Positions 44,014-51,699 of a stretch of DNA of 64,000 nt are shown piece after piece (positions within the stretch are counted from its first letter, which is position 1; every line of letters starts with the position of its first letter). The translations under genes were made by a program, and so were the position numbers. This DNA comes from Seleniibacterium sp963677135 (GTDB lineage Bacteria; Desulfobacterota; Desulfuromonadia; Desulfuromonadales; Geopsychrobacteraceae). Under the pieces are notes generated by a model. It searched no databases, was not told where the DNA came from, and was given only the letters and a program-made list of their open reading frames with translations. Location of the stretch: positions 248,001-312,000 of the forward strand of contig CAXXLS010000009.1 in assembly GCA_963677135.2 (NCBI GenBank), given 5' to 3'.

Positions 44014-46377
44014 CTATTCCAGTTCCTTGTCATAATTGAACTTGCTGGTGTCCGGCGGGTCAAACCCCCTGCGCAGGGCGTCCAGAACCTGTTTGCCGCG
44101 CGGGCTGAAAGGCCCGACGTGGGACAGATCGATGATGAACCGGTGGCAGCCGAACTGTTCGAGCTCGGGCAGGTCGGCGATAAAGGAGAAATCGGTACCG
44201 CTCTGCAGCCAGGTCAGCCCCTGGCGGCTGTGAACGGCAAAGGTATCGCCGCGGTCTGAGATGACCGGGTGGTCGGACCGGATATTTCTGATCCTGATGC
44301 GCGAGGTGAGCAGAGGGACACTGGCATAGACGGTCAGGGCGGTCGGTATCGGCAGCTCACGACTGAGAATCGCCGCCAGGTTGGGACGGTCATCTTCGAT
44401 GTAGAGTTCGGCCTGGGCGATGCCCAGGTCGGCGAGGGCCGATATCGCCTGGCTGTTGAGGGAAAACAGACGGAAGCTGCTGGAAAGATGAAGCCCGTCC
44501 AGTTTGTCAAAGAGCGGAAAATGGCCGATGTTGTTCAGGCGGAAGTGGCGGAAGCCGTTTTGAACCAGCTGGCGGATCGCCCCCTGGGTGTCGCGCCAAT
44601 CCTGATCGAACAGGACGAAGGGAATGTCCCAGGTCACCTGAGCGCTTTTCCTGGCGAGTTTGACTGCGCCTTGCAGGTTTCTTCCGGTCAGGGGGAGCAG
44701 AATGGCGTCGGCCTGCTGATCCGAAAGGATATGCTGATCCCGGCTGTCGGCAATCTGCAGGCAGAGGGTTCGCGTCTCGCCGGAGGAGCCCCGGGCCGGC
44801 AGCAGGCTGCCCAGGGCGCGTTCAATGTTGTCCTGTCCATTGCCGCGCTGGCGGGGTTTGAGTTCCTCGCGCAGGGCGGCATAAAGATCGCGACGGACCT
44901 GCTTGAGCTGTTTGGGCGGAATGACAATTTCCGGCAAGGGGCCGCAGGAGAGCCTGCCGAGACGGAACGGTTCCGCCGCCGTAACGGCGAAGTTGCGCTC
45001 CAGGATTTCGGCACTGAGAGGGTTCTTCTCGGCCGGGAAGCTGTCGATGACAAATGTCCGGGTCAGGGTCTGCCCCATGGCTGTGGCGGTGATCAAGAGT
45101 TCCGGCGGCTGCACGGCAATCTCCAGATCGACCTTTTCCGGCGGCGGTGCTACCGCGGCCAGCTGGCGGCGGCAGGCATTCTCGCTCATGGCGAAGGAGC
45201 CACTGGCCGAGACCAGGTAGACACTGTCCCCGGCCTTGAACTGGTTGGTGAAGGTCGACGGTACCGAAATAAAGGTGTTGGCGGCAACTTTGGTGACGCT
45301 GCGTTTTCCGAGCAGCAGCTGACGGATGGTAAAGGCGGTGCCGCTCTTGTCGGTAGCGGGCTGAATGCGCAGACGGTCCCCGATATGAAGGGGAGCCCGG
45401 GTTTTGAAGCTGATTTCGCCTCCGCGGACTTTGCTGATTTCACCCAGAAACCGTCCCGTTGCACCTTTTCGCGATGAAATCGCCATGTCGGCGGGCTGCT
45501 CACCTGCCAGAAACCCTTTGGTCGGTTGGCGCCCGAAACTTTCCTTCAGCAGCAGCTTGGCCTGCTTGAGAACCTCCGGGCGCCGGTTCTCGTCGGCATC
45601 CAGAACCTGCCGATAGGCGCTGACAACCTTGTGCACGTATTCGGCACTTTTCATCCGCCCTTCGATTTTCAGGCTGCAGATTCCCGCTTTTTCAAGCTCC
45701 GGAAGCATCTCGATGGCGGAAAGGTCATTGGGAGAAAAGTAGTAACCTTCGTTGTTGCGATAGCGGTGGTTGCGACGACAGGGTTGGGCACACCGTCCCC
45801 GGTTGCCGCTTTTGCCGCTCAGGAAGGAGGAGAAATAACACTGCCCGCTGAACGAAAAGCACAGGGCGCCGTGAATGAAATGTTCAAGTTCAAGATTTGT
45901 CTGGGCGCTGATCTCCTGAATTTCGTTGAGGGTGAGTTCCCTGGCCAGAACGGCCCGGGAAAAGCCCATGCGTTCCAGCATCCTGACGCCGGCCGTGTTG
46001 TGAACGGTCATCTGGGTGGAGGCGTGCAGTTCCAGTCCGGGAAACTGTTCCCTGGCGATTTTCCAGACGGCCAGGTCCTGCAGAATCACCGCATTGACGC
46101 CGATGGCTTCAAGTGCCGCCAGGGTCTCAATCAGGCGTGGCAGTTCGTTTTCCTTGATCAGGGTATTCAGGGTCACGTAAAGCTGCTTGCCCTGCCCCTG
46201 CAGCAGCCAGGTCATTTTTTCAATATCGGCCAGGGAGAAATTTTTGGCCTTGGCCCGGGCGGAGAATTCCTTCATGCCGATATAGACGGCATCGGCACCG
46301 GCCTCAAGGGCTGCGAAAAAGGCTTCCAGGCTGCCGGCGGGAGCCAGCAGCTCGGGTTTGGAGATGGTTCTGTTCAA
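44014..46377 (-). CDS. U32 family protein (RlhA/YegQ-like)
   Basis: 787 residues. The U32 core (about 1-330) starts PELLAPAGSLEAFFAALEAGADAVYIG and contains the cysteine cluster HGALCFSFSGQC...GRCAQPCR, which binds an Fe-S cluster in relatives. DUF3656-type domains follow. Characterised U32 proteins (RlhA, TrhP, UbiU/V) hydroxylate RNA or ubiquinone using prephenate or similar; RlhA acts on 23S rRNA C2501. The length matches RlhA-type long forms. It is alone on its strand. Confidence 0.85.
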   Translation of the reverse strand: MNRTISKPELLAPAGSLEAFFAALEAGADAVYIGMKEFSARAKAKNFSLADIEKMTWLLQGQGKQLYVTLNTLIKENELPRLIETLAALEAIGVNAVILQDLAVWKIAREQFPGLELHASTQMTVHNTAGVRMLERMGFSRAVLARELTLNEIQEISAQTNLELEHFIHGALCFSFSGQCYFSSFLSGKSGNRGRCAQPCRRNHRYRNNEGYYFSPNDLSAIEMLPELEKAGICSLKIEGRMKSAEYVHKVVSAYRQVLDADENRRPEVLKQAKLLLKESFGRQPTKGFLAGEQPADMAISSRKGATGRFLGEISKVRGGEISFKTRAPLHIGDRLRIQPATDKSGTAFTIRQLLLGKRSVTKVAANTFISVPSTFTNQFKAGDSVYLVSASGSFAMSENACRRQLAAVAPPPEKVDLEIAVQPPELLITATAMGQTLTRTFVIDSFPAEKNPLSAEILERNFAVTAAEPFRLGRLSCGPLPEIVIPPKQLKQVRRDLYAALREELKPRQRGNGQDNIERALGSLLPARGSSGETRTLCLQIADSRDQHILSDQQADAILLPLTGRNLQGAVKLARKSAQVTWDIPFVLFDQDWRDTQGAIRQLVQNGFRHFRLNNIGHFPLFDKLDGLHLSSSFRLFSLNSQAISALADLGIAQAELYIEDDRPNLAAILSRELPIPTALTVYASVPLLTSRIRIRNIRSDHPVISDRGDTFAVHSRQGLTWLQSGTDFSFIADLPELEQFGCHRFIIDLSHVGPFSPRGKQVLDALRRGFDPPDTSKFNYDKELE

Positions 46378-46560
46378 AAGTATGATTCCTCTTTTCTTGT
46401 CATCGGGAAACGGCTCTTTTCACCCCCTGCGTCAAGCTGCGCAGTGCTCCGGGTGGTCTGAATTCCTGGTTCGCTCACCGGTCCGCGGTCCTTGACCGGC
46501 GGGAAGGAACGCGTTGCCAGGCGGAAAACAGGACGGTGCTTTACCGGGTTTTCCGGATGG

Positions 46561-47286
46561 TCACTGTTTACCGAGAATCTGCTCAACCATTTGGGGATTG
46601 AAGCCGTTGATATGCTGGCCGTCGATCCAATACTGGGGAGTTCCCGTCACCCCGACTTTCTTGGCGATGTTACGGTGCAGGTCGAGGATCCCGTTATCCT
46701 TGAACTCGGGGAGCGGCTGTTCGTCAAAATCTCCGGCAAAGACCGCTTCATAGGCTTCTTCCGGATCCGGGGAGGAGAGGATGTAGCGTGCCTTGGCTTC
46801 CGCCTTGGGGTGCAGTCGATCGAGGGGGAACAGAAAGACGTAGCGGGTGATATCGTCACGGCCGGCGAAGTAGGCCGAACCCTGCCGGCAGAACGGGCAG
46901 TCGGGATCGGTGACCTCGATAACCTGGTGGGGTCCATTGCCGATCTTGATCGCCTTGTCCAGGGGGAACAGGCTGATCTTTTCGGCCATCAGCCGGCTCT
47001 TGGTTTCCCGGGTCAGATTTTTTCTGTCCGGCGACCAGATTTCCCCAAAAAACATATGGCCCGAGGCCGGTGCGAAATAGACGACTTCGTTGTTTTCGGC
47101 GATGATTTCGTAGATACCCGCAATCGGGGTAGTGTTGATCTGCTGATATTCGATCCTCGGATAATAGCTTTTCAGAATCTCGCCGACCTTCTCGGTGGTC
47201 TGCTGCACCGCTGCGGACGCAGATACGGAGAGGGGGGCAAGGATCAGTAACGCAAACTGAAACAATAGACGACGGCAAATAAACAT
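46561..47286 (-). CDS. dsbC: Periplasmic disulfide isomerase DsbC
   Basis: 241 residues with a signal peptide (MFICRRLLFQFALLILAPL, cleavage near ASAAV). The N-terminal dimerisation part (about 27-95) is followed by a thioredoxin domain with active site CPFC and the cis-proline segment TGTPQYW. It shuffles wrong disulfides in the periplasm. No dsbD partner is nearby. Confidence 0.85.
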   Translation of the reverse strand: MFICRRLLFQFALLILAPLSVSASAAVQQTTEKVGEILKSYYPRIEYQQINTTPIAGIYEIIAENNEVVYFAPASGHMFFGEIWSPDRKNLTRETKSRLMAEKISLFPLDKAIKIGNGPHQVIEVTDPDCPFCRQGSAYFAGRDDITRYVFLFPLDRLHPKAEAKARYILSSPDPEEAYEAVFAGDFDEQPLPEFKDNGILDLHRNIAKKVGVTGTPQYWIDGQHINGFNPQMVEQILGKQ

Positions 47287-47411
47287 GGGATGACTCCTGG
47301 TGTAGATTTCTGTTTGAGCAGAGCATACACCAGTCCCTGCCGGGCGAAAACCCCCGATCGTGAAAGCCGTAGCAAATGAATGTCTTCAGTCTCAGGAAAA
47401 CAGTGAATGCC

Positions 47412-47603
47412 TCAACTGTCCCTGACCCCCAGCTTGCGCAGGATGGTGATCATCGGGCACCAGTCGGTGAAGGCGCTCTGAAACAGATTGAGACCGACAA
47501 AGGCGGTAAAATAGAGCCAGTTGACGGAATGATACTGGGAAAGGACAACGCTCAGAACAATGAAAAAACCGGCTATCATGCGCAGGTAACGATTAACGGT
47601 CAT
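47412..47603 (-). CDS. DUF2892 membrane protein
   Basis: 63 residues, two helices: YLRMIAGFFIVLSVVLSQY and WLYFTAFVGLNLFQSAFTDWCPM, the YgaP-like inner-membrane domain. The ATG at 47603 follows AAGGAG; a longer frame is unsupported. A palindromic AT-rich site lies just upstream. Confidence 0.8.
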   Translation of the reverse strand: MTVNRYLRMIAGFFIVLSVVLSQYHSVNWLYFTAFVGLNLFQSAFTDWCPMITILRKLGVRDS

Positions 47604-47625
47604 GACCTTCTCCTTGTTTTTATCG

Positions 47626-47652
47626 ACATTATATATGAATATATATATGTAA
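47626..47652 (-). promoter_or_regulatory. AT-rich palindrome upstream of the DUF2892 gene
   Basis: Imperfect inverted repeat of alternating AT (ATATAT-GA-ATATAT at its core, ACAT/ATGT at the ends). The pattern resembles operators of ArsR/SmtB metal sensors, but no such regulator is in the window. Confidence 0.3.
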
Positions 47653-47900
47653 TCAATCCTGTTGCCCTCGCTTTCCATCGCAGCCTACTATTGATGATAA
47701 CGGGCTCTTTCCGGTTTTCAATGCCTGGGTTGAAAATTTTGCGCTGTTTGTCCGGAGAAAAAGAGGTCGTCGTGTCGCGCGATCTAGCCATGCCCTGATT
47801 CAGGATTTTATTAAAAAAATTGTTACACTTTCAGTGTCAACCTCGGGATCGGATCTGCGTTTAAAATAAGGCGGGCTTGCGACCAGGGAGGAGGCACGAT

Positions 47901-48476
47901 ATGAAAGGACAATGGCGCGACTGGGGTCTCGCCGGAAAACTGCTCTGGCTCATTGCGGGAATTTTCATGGCCGGCTGTGCGGGCCCGGGCCGGACAACGG
48001 CCCTGCCCCGGGAGGACTTGGCCGTACCTGACATCCAAAGCCGTATTTACGCCTATCCCCAGCAGGGGCAGTCGGCGACCCAGCAGGATCGGGACTATTA
48101 CGAATGTTACCTGTGGGCTGCAGATCAGAGCGGTTTTGACCCGAGCTCCCCCGTCCTGGCCCCTCATCAGCGGGTCACGGTCGCAATGGAACCGGCGCCC
48201 GGACGTGACACCGCAGTAGGAGCCGTTACCGGAGGGGTGCTTGGTGCCGTGGTCAGCGGGCCGCGGCATTCCGGAGAGGGGTTCATCGTGGGGGCGGTGG
48301 CCGGCGCCCTCCTTGGGGCCGTTTCTGACGGTGCCCGCCAGGAGCAGGCTGCCGCGCTTCAGGACCGGCAGGATGAGCAGGTCAGGCAGTATAACGCCGC
48401 ACTGGAGCGCAGGGCCGCGGACTATCGGCGGGCCCTGAAGGCCTGCCTGACCGGACGTGGCTACAGGGTACGCTAG
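47901..48476 (+). CDS. Glycine-zipper lipoprotein with a C-terminal YEC...WA module
   Basis: 191 residues. Lipobox GIFMAGC marks an envelope lipoprotein (cysteine near residue 26). The middle (about 105-140) is a glycine zipper (GAVTGGVLGAVVSGP, GAVAGALLGAV) like those of outer-membrane proteins. Before it is YPQQGQSATQQDRDYYECYLWAADQSGFDP, repeated in the next gene. Start ATG 47901 has GGGAGGAGG. Function unknown. Confidence 0.7.
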   Translation: MKGQWRDWGLAGKLLWLIAGIFMAGCAGPGRTTALPREDLAVPDIQSRIYAYPQQGQSATQQDRDYYECYLWAADQSGFDPSSPVLAPHQRVTVAMEPAPGRDTAVGAVTGGVLGAVVSGPRHSGEGFIVGAVAGALLGAVSDGARQEQAAALQDRQDEQVRQYNAALERRAADYRRALKACLTGRGYRVR

Positions 48477-48500
48477 GCGATTGGCCAGAGGAGATCAGAG

Positions 48501-49181
48501 ATGCGCAACGGACGAGCTATCACTTTCGGTTTTTTATTGGTTTTCATGTTCTTCGGCCTGGAGGTTTGTGCCGCGTCGGGAGGCGGTTGGCGCCAGCATC
48601 CCCAGCCCCAGAAAAGGCCGGGTTACGTCCTGGACAATCGCCACCATCATGATCGCTATTATCCACGTCCCGGAACCGGTATCAAGGCTCTGCCCCGTGG
48701 CTACCGTACGGTGCCCTGGCATGGGACGCGCTATTACTTCACCAGTGGCAGCTGGTACATATCGGGACGCGGCGGATTTGTGGCGACGAGGCCCCCCGTC
48801 GGTCTGCTGGTTCCATTTCTGCCGTCCTTTTACACCACCGTCTGGGTCGGCAGTGTCCCGTATTATTATGCCGGAGGCGTTTATTATGTCTGGGTCCCCG
48901 GCCAGCAGGCCTACCGGGTGATTGATGCGCCCCCCGAAACCGAGGTTGTCGAGGAGTCCAGCCTGCCGGAACGCCTGTTTATCTATCCCGCTCAGGGGCA
49001 GAGCGAACAGCAGCAGGCGACCGATCGGTATGAATGCCACAGCTGGGCGAAGAGCCAGACCGGGTTCGATCCAACCGCTCCGGCAGGAGGCGTTGCGGCA
49101 GAAATGACGGTGCCGAAACGGGCCGAATACAATCGGGCCATGAAGGCTTGTCTCGAAGCCCGGGGTTACAGTGTTCAGTAG
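48501..49181 (+). CDS. DUF6515-type envelope protein with the shared C-terminal module
   Basis: 226 residues with a signal peptide (MRNGRAITFGFLLVFMFFGL, near CAAS), a His/Tyr-rich, beta-rich middle (GYRTVPWHGTRYYFTSG, VGSVPYYYAGGVYYV) and a C-terminal module YPAQGQSEQQQATDRYECHSWAKSQTGFDP that ends in RAMKACLEARGYSV. The same module occurs in the lipoprotein gene 24 bases upstream, so the two are an operon of related envelope proteins. Confidence 0.7.
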   Translation: MRNGRAITFGFLLVFMFFGLEVCAASGGGWRQHPQPQKRPGYVLDNRHHHDRYYPRPGTGIKALPRGYRTVPWHGTRYYFTSGSWYISGRGGFVATRPPVGLLVPFLPSFYTTVWVGSVPYYYAGGVYYVWVPGQQAYRVIDAPPETEVVEESSLPERLFIYPAQGQSEQQQATDRYECHSWAKSQTGFDPTAPAGGVAAEMTVPKRAEYNRAMKACLEARGYSVQ

Positions 49182-49224
49182 GGGCTGATGCGGCCAGCCG
49201 CCAGGGGCTTGGGGATCGCCCTCT

Positions 49225-50136
49225 TCAGGAAACGGGCAGCAGCATGATCAGCAGTGGGATCAGGATCAGGCCGATCATGGTCGAATAAGAGACAATTCCC
49301 GCGGCCAGATCCCCGTCCAGTTCTTCCATGGAGGCATAGGTCAGGGTCAGGATTCCGGACGGAGCCGATGACAGCAACAGCACCATGACCCGCATCAGCC
49401 CCTCCAGGTCGAAGATGAGGATGCAGGCCATGCCCAGGGTCATCCCGCCAAGCATCCGCAGCACGATCGCGGTGACCAGCTGGCCGGGACGGTAGATGCG
49501 GGTTTCAAAGTAAATACCCAGAGGGATCATCATCAGGGGGGTGACCAGGCCGCCGAGAATGCGGACGAATTCCGCAGCGATCGGCGGCAGGTCCCAATCG
49601 GCAAGGTTCAGCATCAGTGCGAAGATCAGGGCCACCAGCGGTGGGGAAGAGATGAATTTTTTAAACAGGGCGCCAAAACTCTGATTGTTGCCGCGACCAT
49701 AGCGACAGGCGTTGATATAGACGAAAGAGAACACAACGGACGCGTGGCCGAAATCGAACAGCGAGGCAATGGCCATCCCTTCCGGGCCGTAAACCGACAG
49801 GGCAAAAGGGTATAGGAACCCGGTGTTCATGATCACTGAGCCAATGATAAAAACTCCCAGGGTCCGGCGCTCCAGGTTGAAGCGTCTGCCCACCAGCCAG
49901 GCCAGCCCATAGATACCGAAATCGATCACCGCCGCCGACAGGGGGATGGCGACCAGGTCGATGGACAGGTCAAGGTGAGGGACGGAGCGCAGGAACAGCG
50001 CGGGGGCGGCGACGTAAAAAAACAGCCTGAGAAACTGATCAGCGTTGGCCTTGGTGAAGACCCCGACCCTGCGGAGCAGGACCCCCAGGGCGAAGGTCAG
50101 CAGGACCGGGGCAATTTTCACAAAAACGCTGGTCAT
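49225..50136 (-). CDS. AEC-family (auxin efflux carrier) transporter
   Basis: 303 residues with about ten membrane helices in two five-helix repeats. Family marks are ALGVLLRRVGVFTKANADQFLRLFFYVAAPALFLRS, FIIGSVIMNTGFLYPFAL and SAPSGILTLTYASME. Bacterial members export or import malonate-like acids. The start codon at 50136 is used with no strong ribosome site seen. Confidence 0.8.
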   Translation of the reverse strand: MTSVFVKIAPVLLTFALGVLLRRVGVFTKANADQFLRLFFYVAAPALFLRSVPHLDLSIDLVAIPLSAAVIDFGIYGLAWLVGRRFNLERRTLGVFIIGSVIMNTGFLYPFALSVYGPEGMAIASLFDFGHASVVFSFVYINACRYGRGNNQSFGALFKKFISSPPLVALIFALMLNLADWDLPPIAAEFVRILGGLVTPLMMIPLGIYFETRIYRPGQLVTAIVLRMLGGMTLGMACILIFDLEGLMRVMVLLLSSAPSGILTLTYASMEELDGDLAAGIVSYSTMIGLILIPLLIMLLPVS

Positions 50137-50432
50137 GGAGTCGGTCCACCCTTGTGATCGGAACTGAGGGCATTACTTGAACATTGTGCTAAGGTGCCAC
50201 AGGTGACAGGTGCACGTTGCCGGGACTGTCCGCTGGATCCGTGTCATCAATCAGCCCCTCCCCGGTCAACCTTTGTAAGCTAGCATGTTATCGGCCATTT
50301 GCAAATCAGTAGTGTAAAACGTTAACGGCTGCCGGGCGACCGGCGGGCCTCTTGTCAGATCCGCTGCCGGGCATGGTTATGGTCTGCAGGCACAGAAACC
50401 GGCCGGCCGGGAGCCGTTTGAGCAGGGAAGCT

Positions 50433-51248
50433 ATGACTGAAAACCGCAAATTTCTCGTGACCCTGGATGACGGGTTGCAGGTTGAGGCGGTCTGGTACGG
50501 CAGTGGAACTCTCTGCCTGTCAAGCCAGGCCGGCTGCGGCATGGGGTGCCCCTTCTGCGCTTCAGGGCGAAACGGGTTGCAGCGTAATCTGCGCCTGGAG
50601 GAGTTGCATCTTCAGCTTGACCGCTGCCGCCAGGCGGGGGTTGAGCCCCGCCGGCTGACCCTCTCCGGGATCGGTGAGCCGTTACAGAACCTGGCCGCGG
50701 TCAGTTCCTTCGTCGCGGATTGCCGGCGGCGGAAGCTGCCGGTCTCCGTGACCACGACGGGGGCTCCTCTGGCGTCTTTGAAGGACCTGCTGAAGCTGCC
50801 TCACAACGGCCTGATGCTGTCCCTTCATGCCGGAACAGATCGGGTCTACAGACGGCTGGTTCCTTCCGGACCGGGGCTTGCCCTGCTGCACAGACAGCTT
50901 GAGGAGGTCTGGCCGGAATTGAGTCGGCGGCAGCGCCGGCGGCTGGGAGCGAACTACCTGTTGCTGGAAGGTGTCAACGATCATTACGAGGAACTGTCGG
51001 CACTGGTCGCCTGGTTGCGCCCCTTTCCCGAAATGACCCTTCATCTGCTGTTCTGCAATCCCGTCGCCGGTTCTGCGTACCGCAGTCCCGAGCGCAGCGA
51101 AGGGGACCGGGTATATCGCTTTTTATGTCAGAGCGGTCTTCATGTGCGACGGGCCAATCGTTGGCGGCAACAGCTTGAAGGTGGCTGCGGGACCCTGGTT
51201 CTGGGGCAGGCCGCACCCGGCGGCAGGCAAGATCGAATTATCGGATAA
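50433..51248 (+). CDS. RlmN/Cfr-like radical SAM protein lacking the N-terminal domain
   Basis: 271 residues. The radical SAM site CGMGCPFC (C35, C39, C42) sits in the RlmN pattern SSQAGCGMGCPFCASGRNGLQRNL; further RlmN-like parts are GIGEPLQN, LMLSLHAGTDRVYRRLVPSG and NYLLLEGVND. A cysteine near the end (GGCGTL, about C252) fits the methyl-carrying cysteine of RlmN/Cfr. The usual N-terminal HhH domain (about 100 residues) is absent. It is probably an RNA adenine C2/C8 methylase or a derived enzyme. AGGGA precedes the start; a longer frame to 50352 was judged less likely. Confidence 0.7.
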   Translation: MTENRKFLVTLDDGLQVEAVWYGSGTLCLSSQAGCGMGCPFCASGRNGLQRNLRLEELHLQLDRCRQAGVEPRRLTLSGIGEPLQNLAAVSSFVADCRRRKLPVSVTTTGAPLASLKDLLKLPHNGLMLSLHAGTDRVYRRLVPSGPGLALLHRQLEEVWPELSRRQRRRLGANYLLLEGVNDHYEELSALVAWLRPFPEMTLHLLFCNPVAGSAYRSPERSEGDRVYRFLCQSGLHVRRANRWRQQLEGGCGTLVLGQAAPGGRQDRIIG

Positions 51249-51256
51249 TCCGATAA
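51238..51256 (+). promoter_or_regulatory. Perfect 9-bp palindrome over the stop codon of the RlmN-like gene
   Basis: TTATCGGAT-A-ATCCGATAA. It lies 37 bases upstream of the -35 box of the candidate small RNA. It could be an operator; the very short centre makes a stem less likely. Confidence 0.35.
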
Positions 51257-51292
51257 ACAACCGTAGATCTATTGATATATAAAAATTATATG

Positions 51293-51321
51293 TTGACAAT
51301 TATGATTCCAAATATTATATT
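51293..51321 (+). promoter_or_regulatory. Strong sigma-70 promoter of a candidate small RNA
   Basis: TTGACA (51293-51298), 17-base spacer, TATATT (51316-51321), preceded by an AT-rich stretch like an UP element (51270-51290). It is the closest match to consensus I found in the window and points at the hairpins at 51325-51395. The next plus-strand gene begins only at 53147, behind two minus-strand genes. Confidence 0.75.
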
Positions 51322-51324
51322 TTC

Positions 51325-51395
51325 GCCATGTCTTTTTTAAAGACATGGCTCCGTTGGCCTCCCCCCCCTCCAGGCCAATGGAGCCTTTTTTATTT
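51325..51395 (+). ncRNA. Candidate small RNA: two hairpins and an intrinsic terminator
   Basis: Predicted start at about 51327-51329, six or seven bases after the -10 box. Hairpin 1 pairs 51325-51335 with 51339-51349 (GCCATGTCTTT / AAAGACATGGC, perfect, loop TTT). Hairpin 2 pairs 51347-51360 with 51372-51385 (GGCTCCGTTGGCCT / AGGCCAATGGAGCC, one G-U), and its 11-base loop is CCCCCCCCTCC. A T run (TTTTTTATTT) follows at 51386-51395. The two hairpins share three bases, so only one is complete at a time. The transcript would be about 65-70 nt. No frame inside it looks coding. The loop could pair with purine-rich Shine-Dalgarno sites. Confidence 0.65.
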
Positions 51396-51653
51396 GTCTT
51401 CCCTCTCTTCAATGTCTTCCAGCATGGCCTTGGCGAAGTTCTTGGCGCGTCCCCCCGGGGCCATCATCCCGTAAGCCATGGCTTCCATGAGCTCCTCGTG
51501 CGTGGCACCGCTCTGCTTCGCGACCGCGAAGTGTTTTTTCAGTCAGTCCGGGCAGTGAACGGCAACGGCACAGGCGACCCTGATCAGCTCGCGGGTTTTC
51601 AGGTCAAGGACCTCGGAGTATTCAAAATCGAAAAACTTTTTGCGGATTTTCAT
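51390..51653 (-). CDS. Selenoprotein: carboxymuconolactone decarboxylase / AhpD-like with CxxU
   Basis: 87 residues if the in-frame TGA at 51543-51545 is read as selenocysteine. The first 36 residues (start ATG 51653, ribosome site AAAGGAG) end in VACAVAVHCPD. TGA follows, and then the same frame goes on as LKKHFAVAKQSGATHEELMEAMAYGMMAPGG to TAA at 51390-51392. AhpD/CMD proteins have a redox CxxC at just this place (AVxVHCPDC..H), so the TGA replaces the second cysteine, giving CPDU. A SECIS-like stem begins 11 bases after the TGA. The gene lies 46 bases after glpR on the same strand and is probably a thiol peroxidase-type or reductase protein. A conventional reading would stop at residue 36. 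Confidence 0.8.
51516..51545 (-). promoter_or_regulatory. Bacterial SECIS element of the selenoprotein
   Basis: TGA (51545-51543), 11 bases, then stem CTTCGC (51531-51526), loop GGTC (51525-51522) and stem GCGAAG (51521-51516). The loop G is 18 bases from the TGA, within the range known for SelB recognition, and GGUC is also the loop core in E. coli fdhF. Confidence 0.75.
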
Positions 51654-51699
51654 GCCGGTCTCCTTTGCTGAATCACGGGTTGGTGCCCTCCCTGCCGGG

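Noticed and set aside
43741..44039. 70- and 83-residue frames across the 146-bp repeat
   Set aside because: Repeat-derived and without start signals.
47721..47798. 25-residue frame MPGLKILRCLSG...
   Set aside because: No ribosome site and no conservation clue; too short to support.
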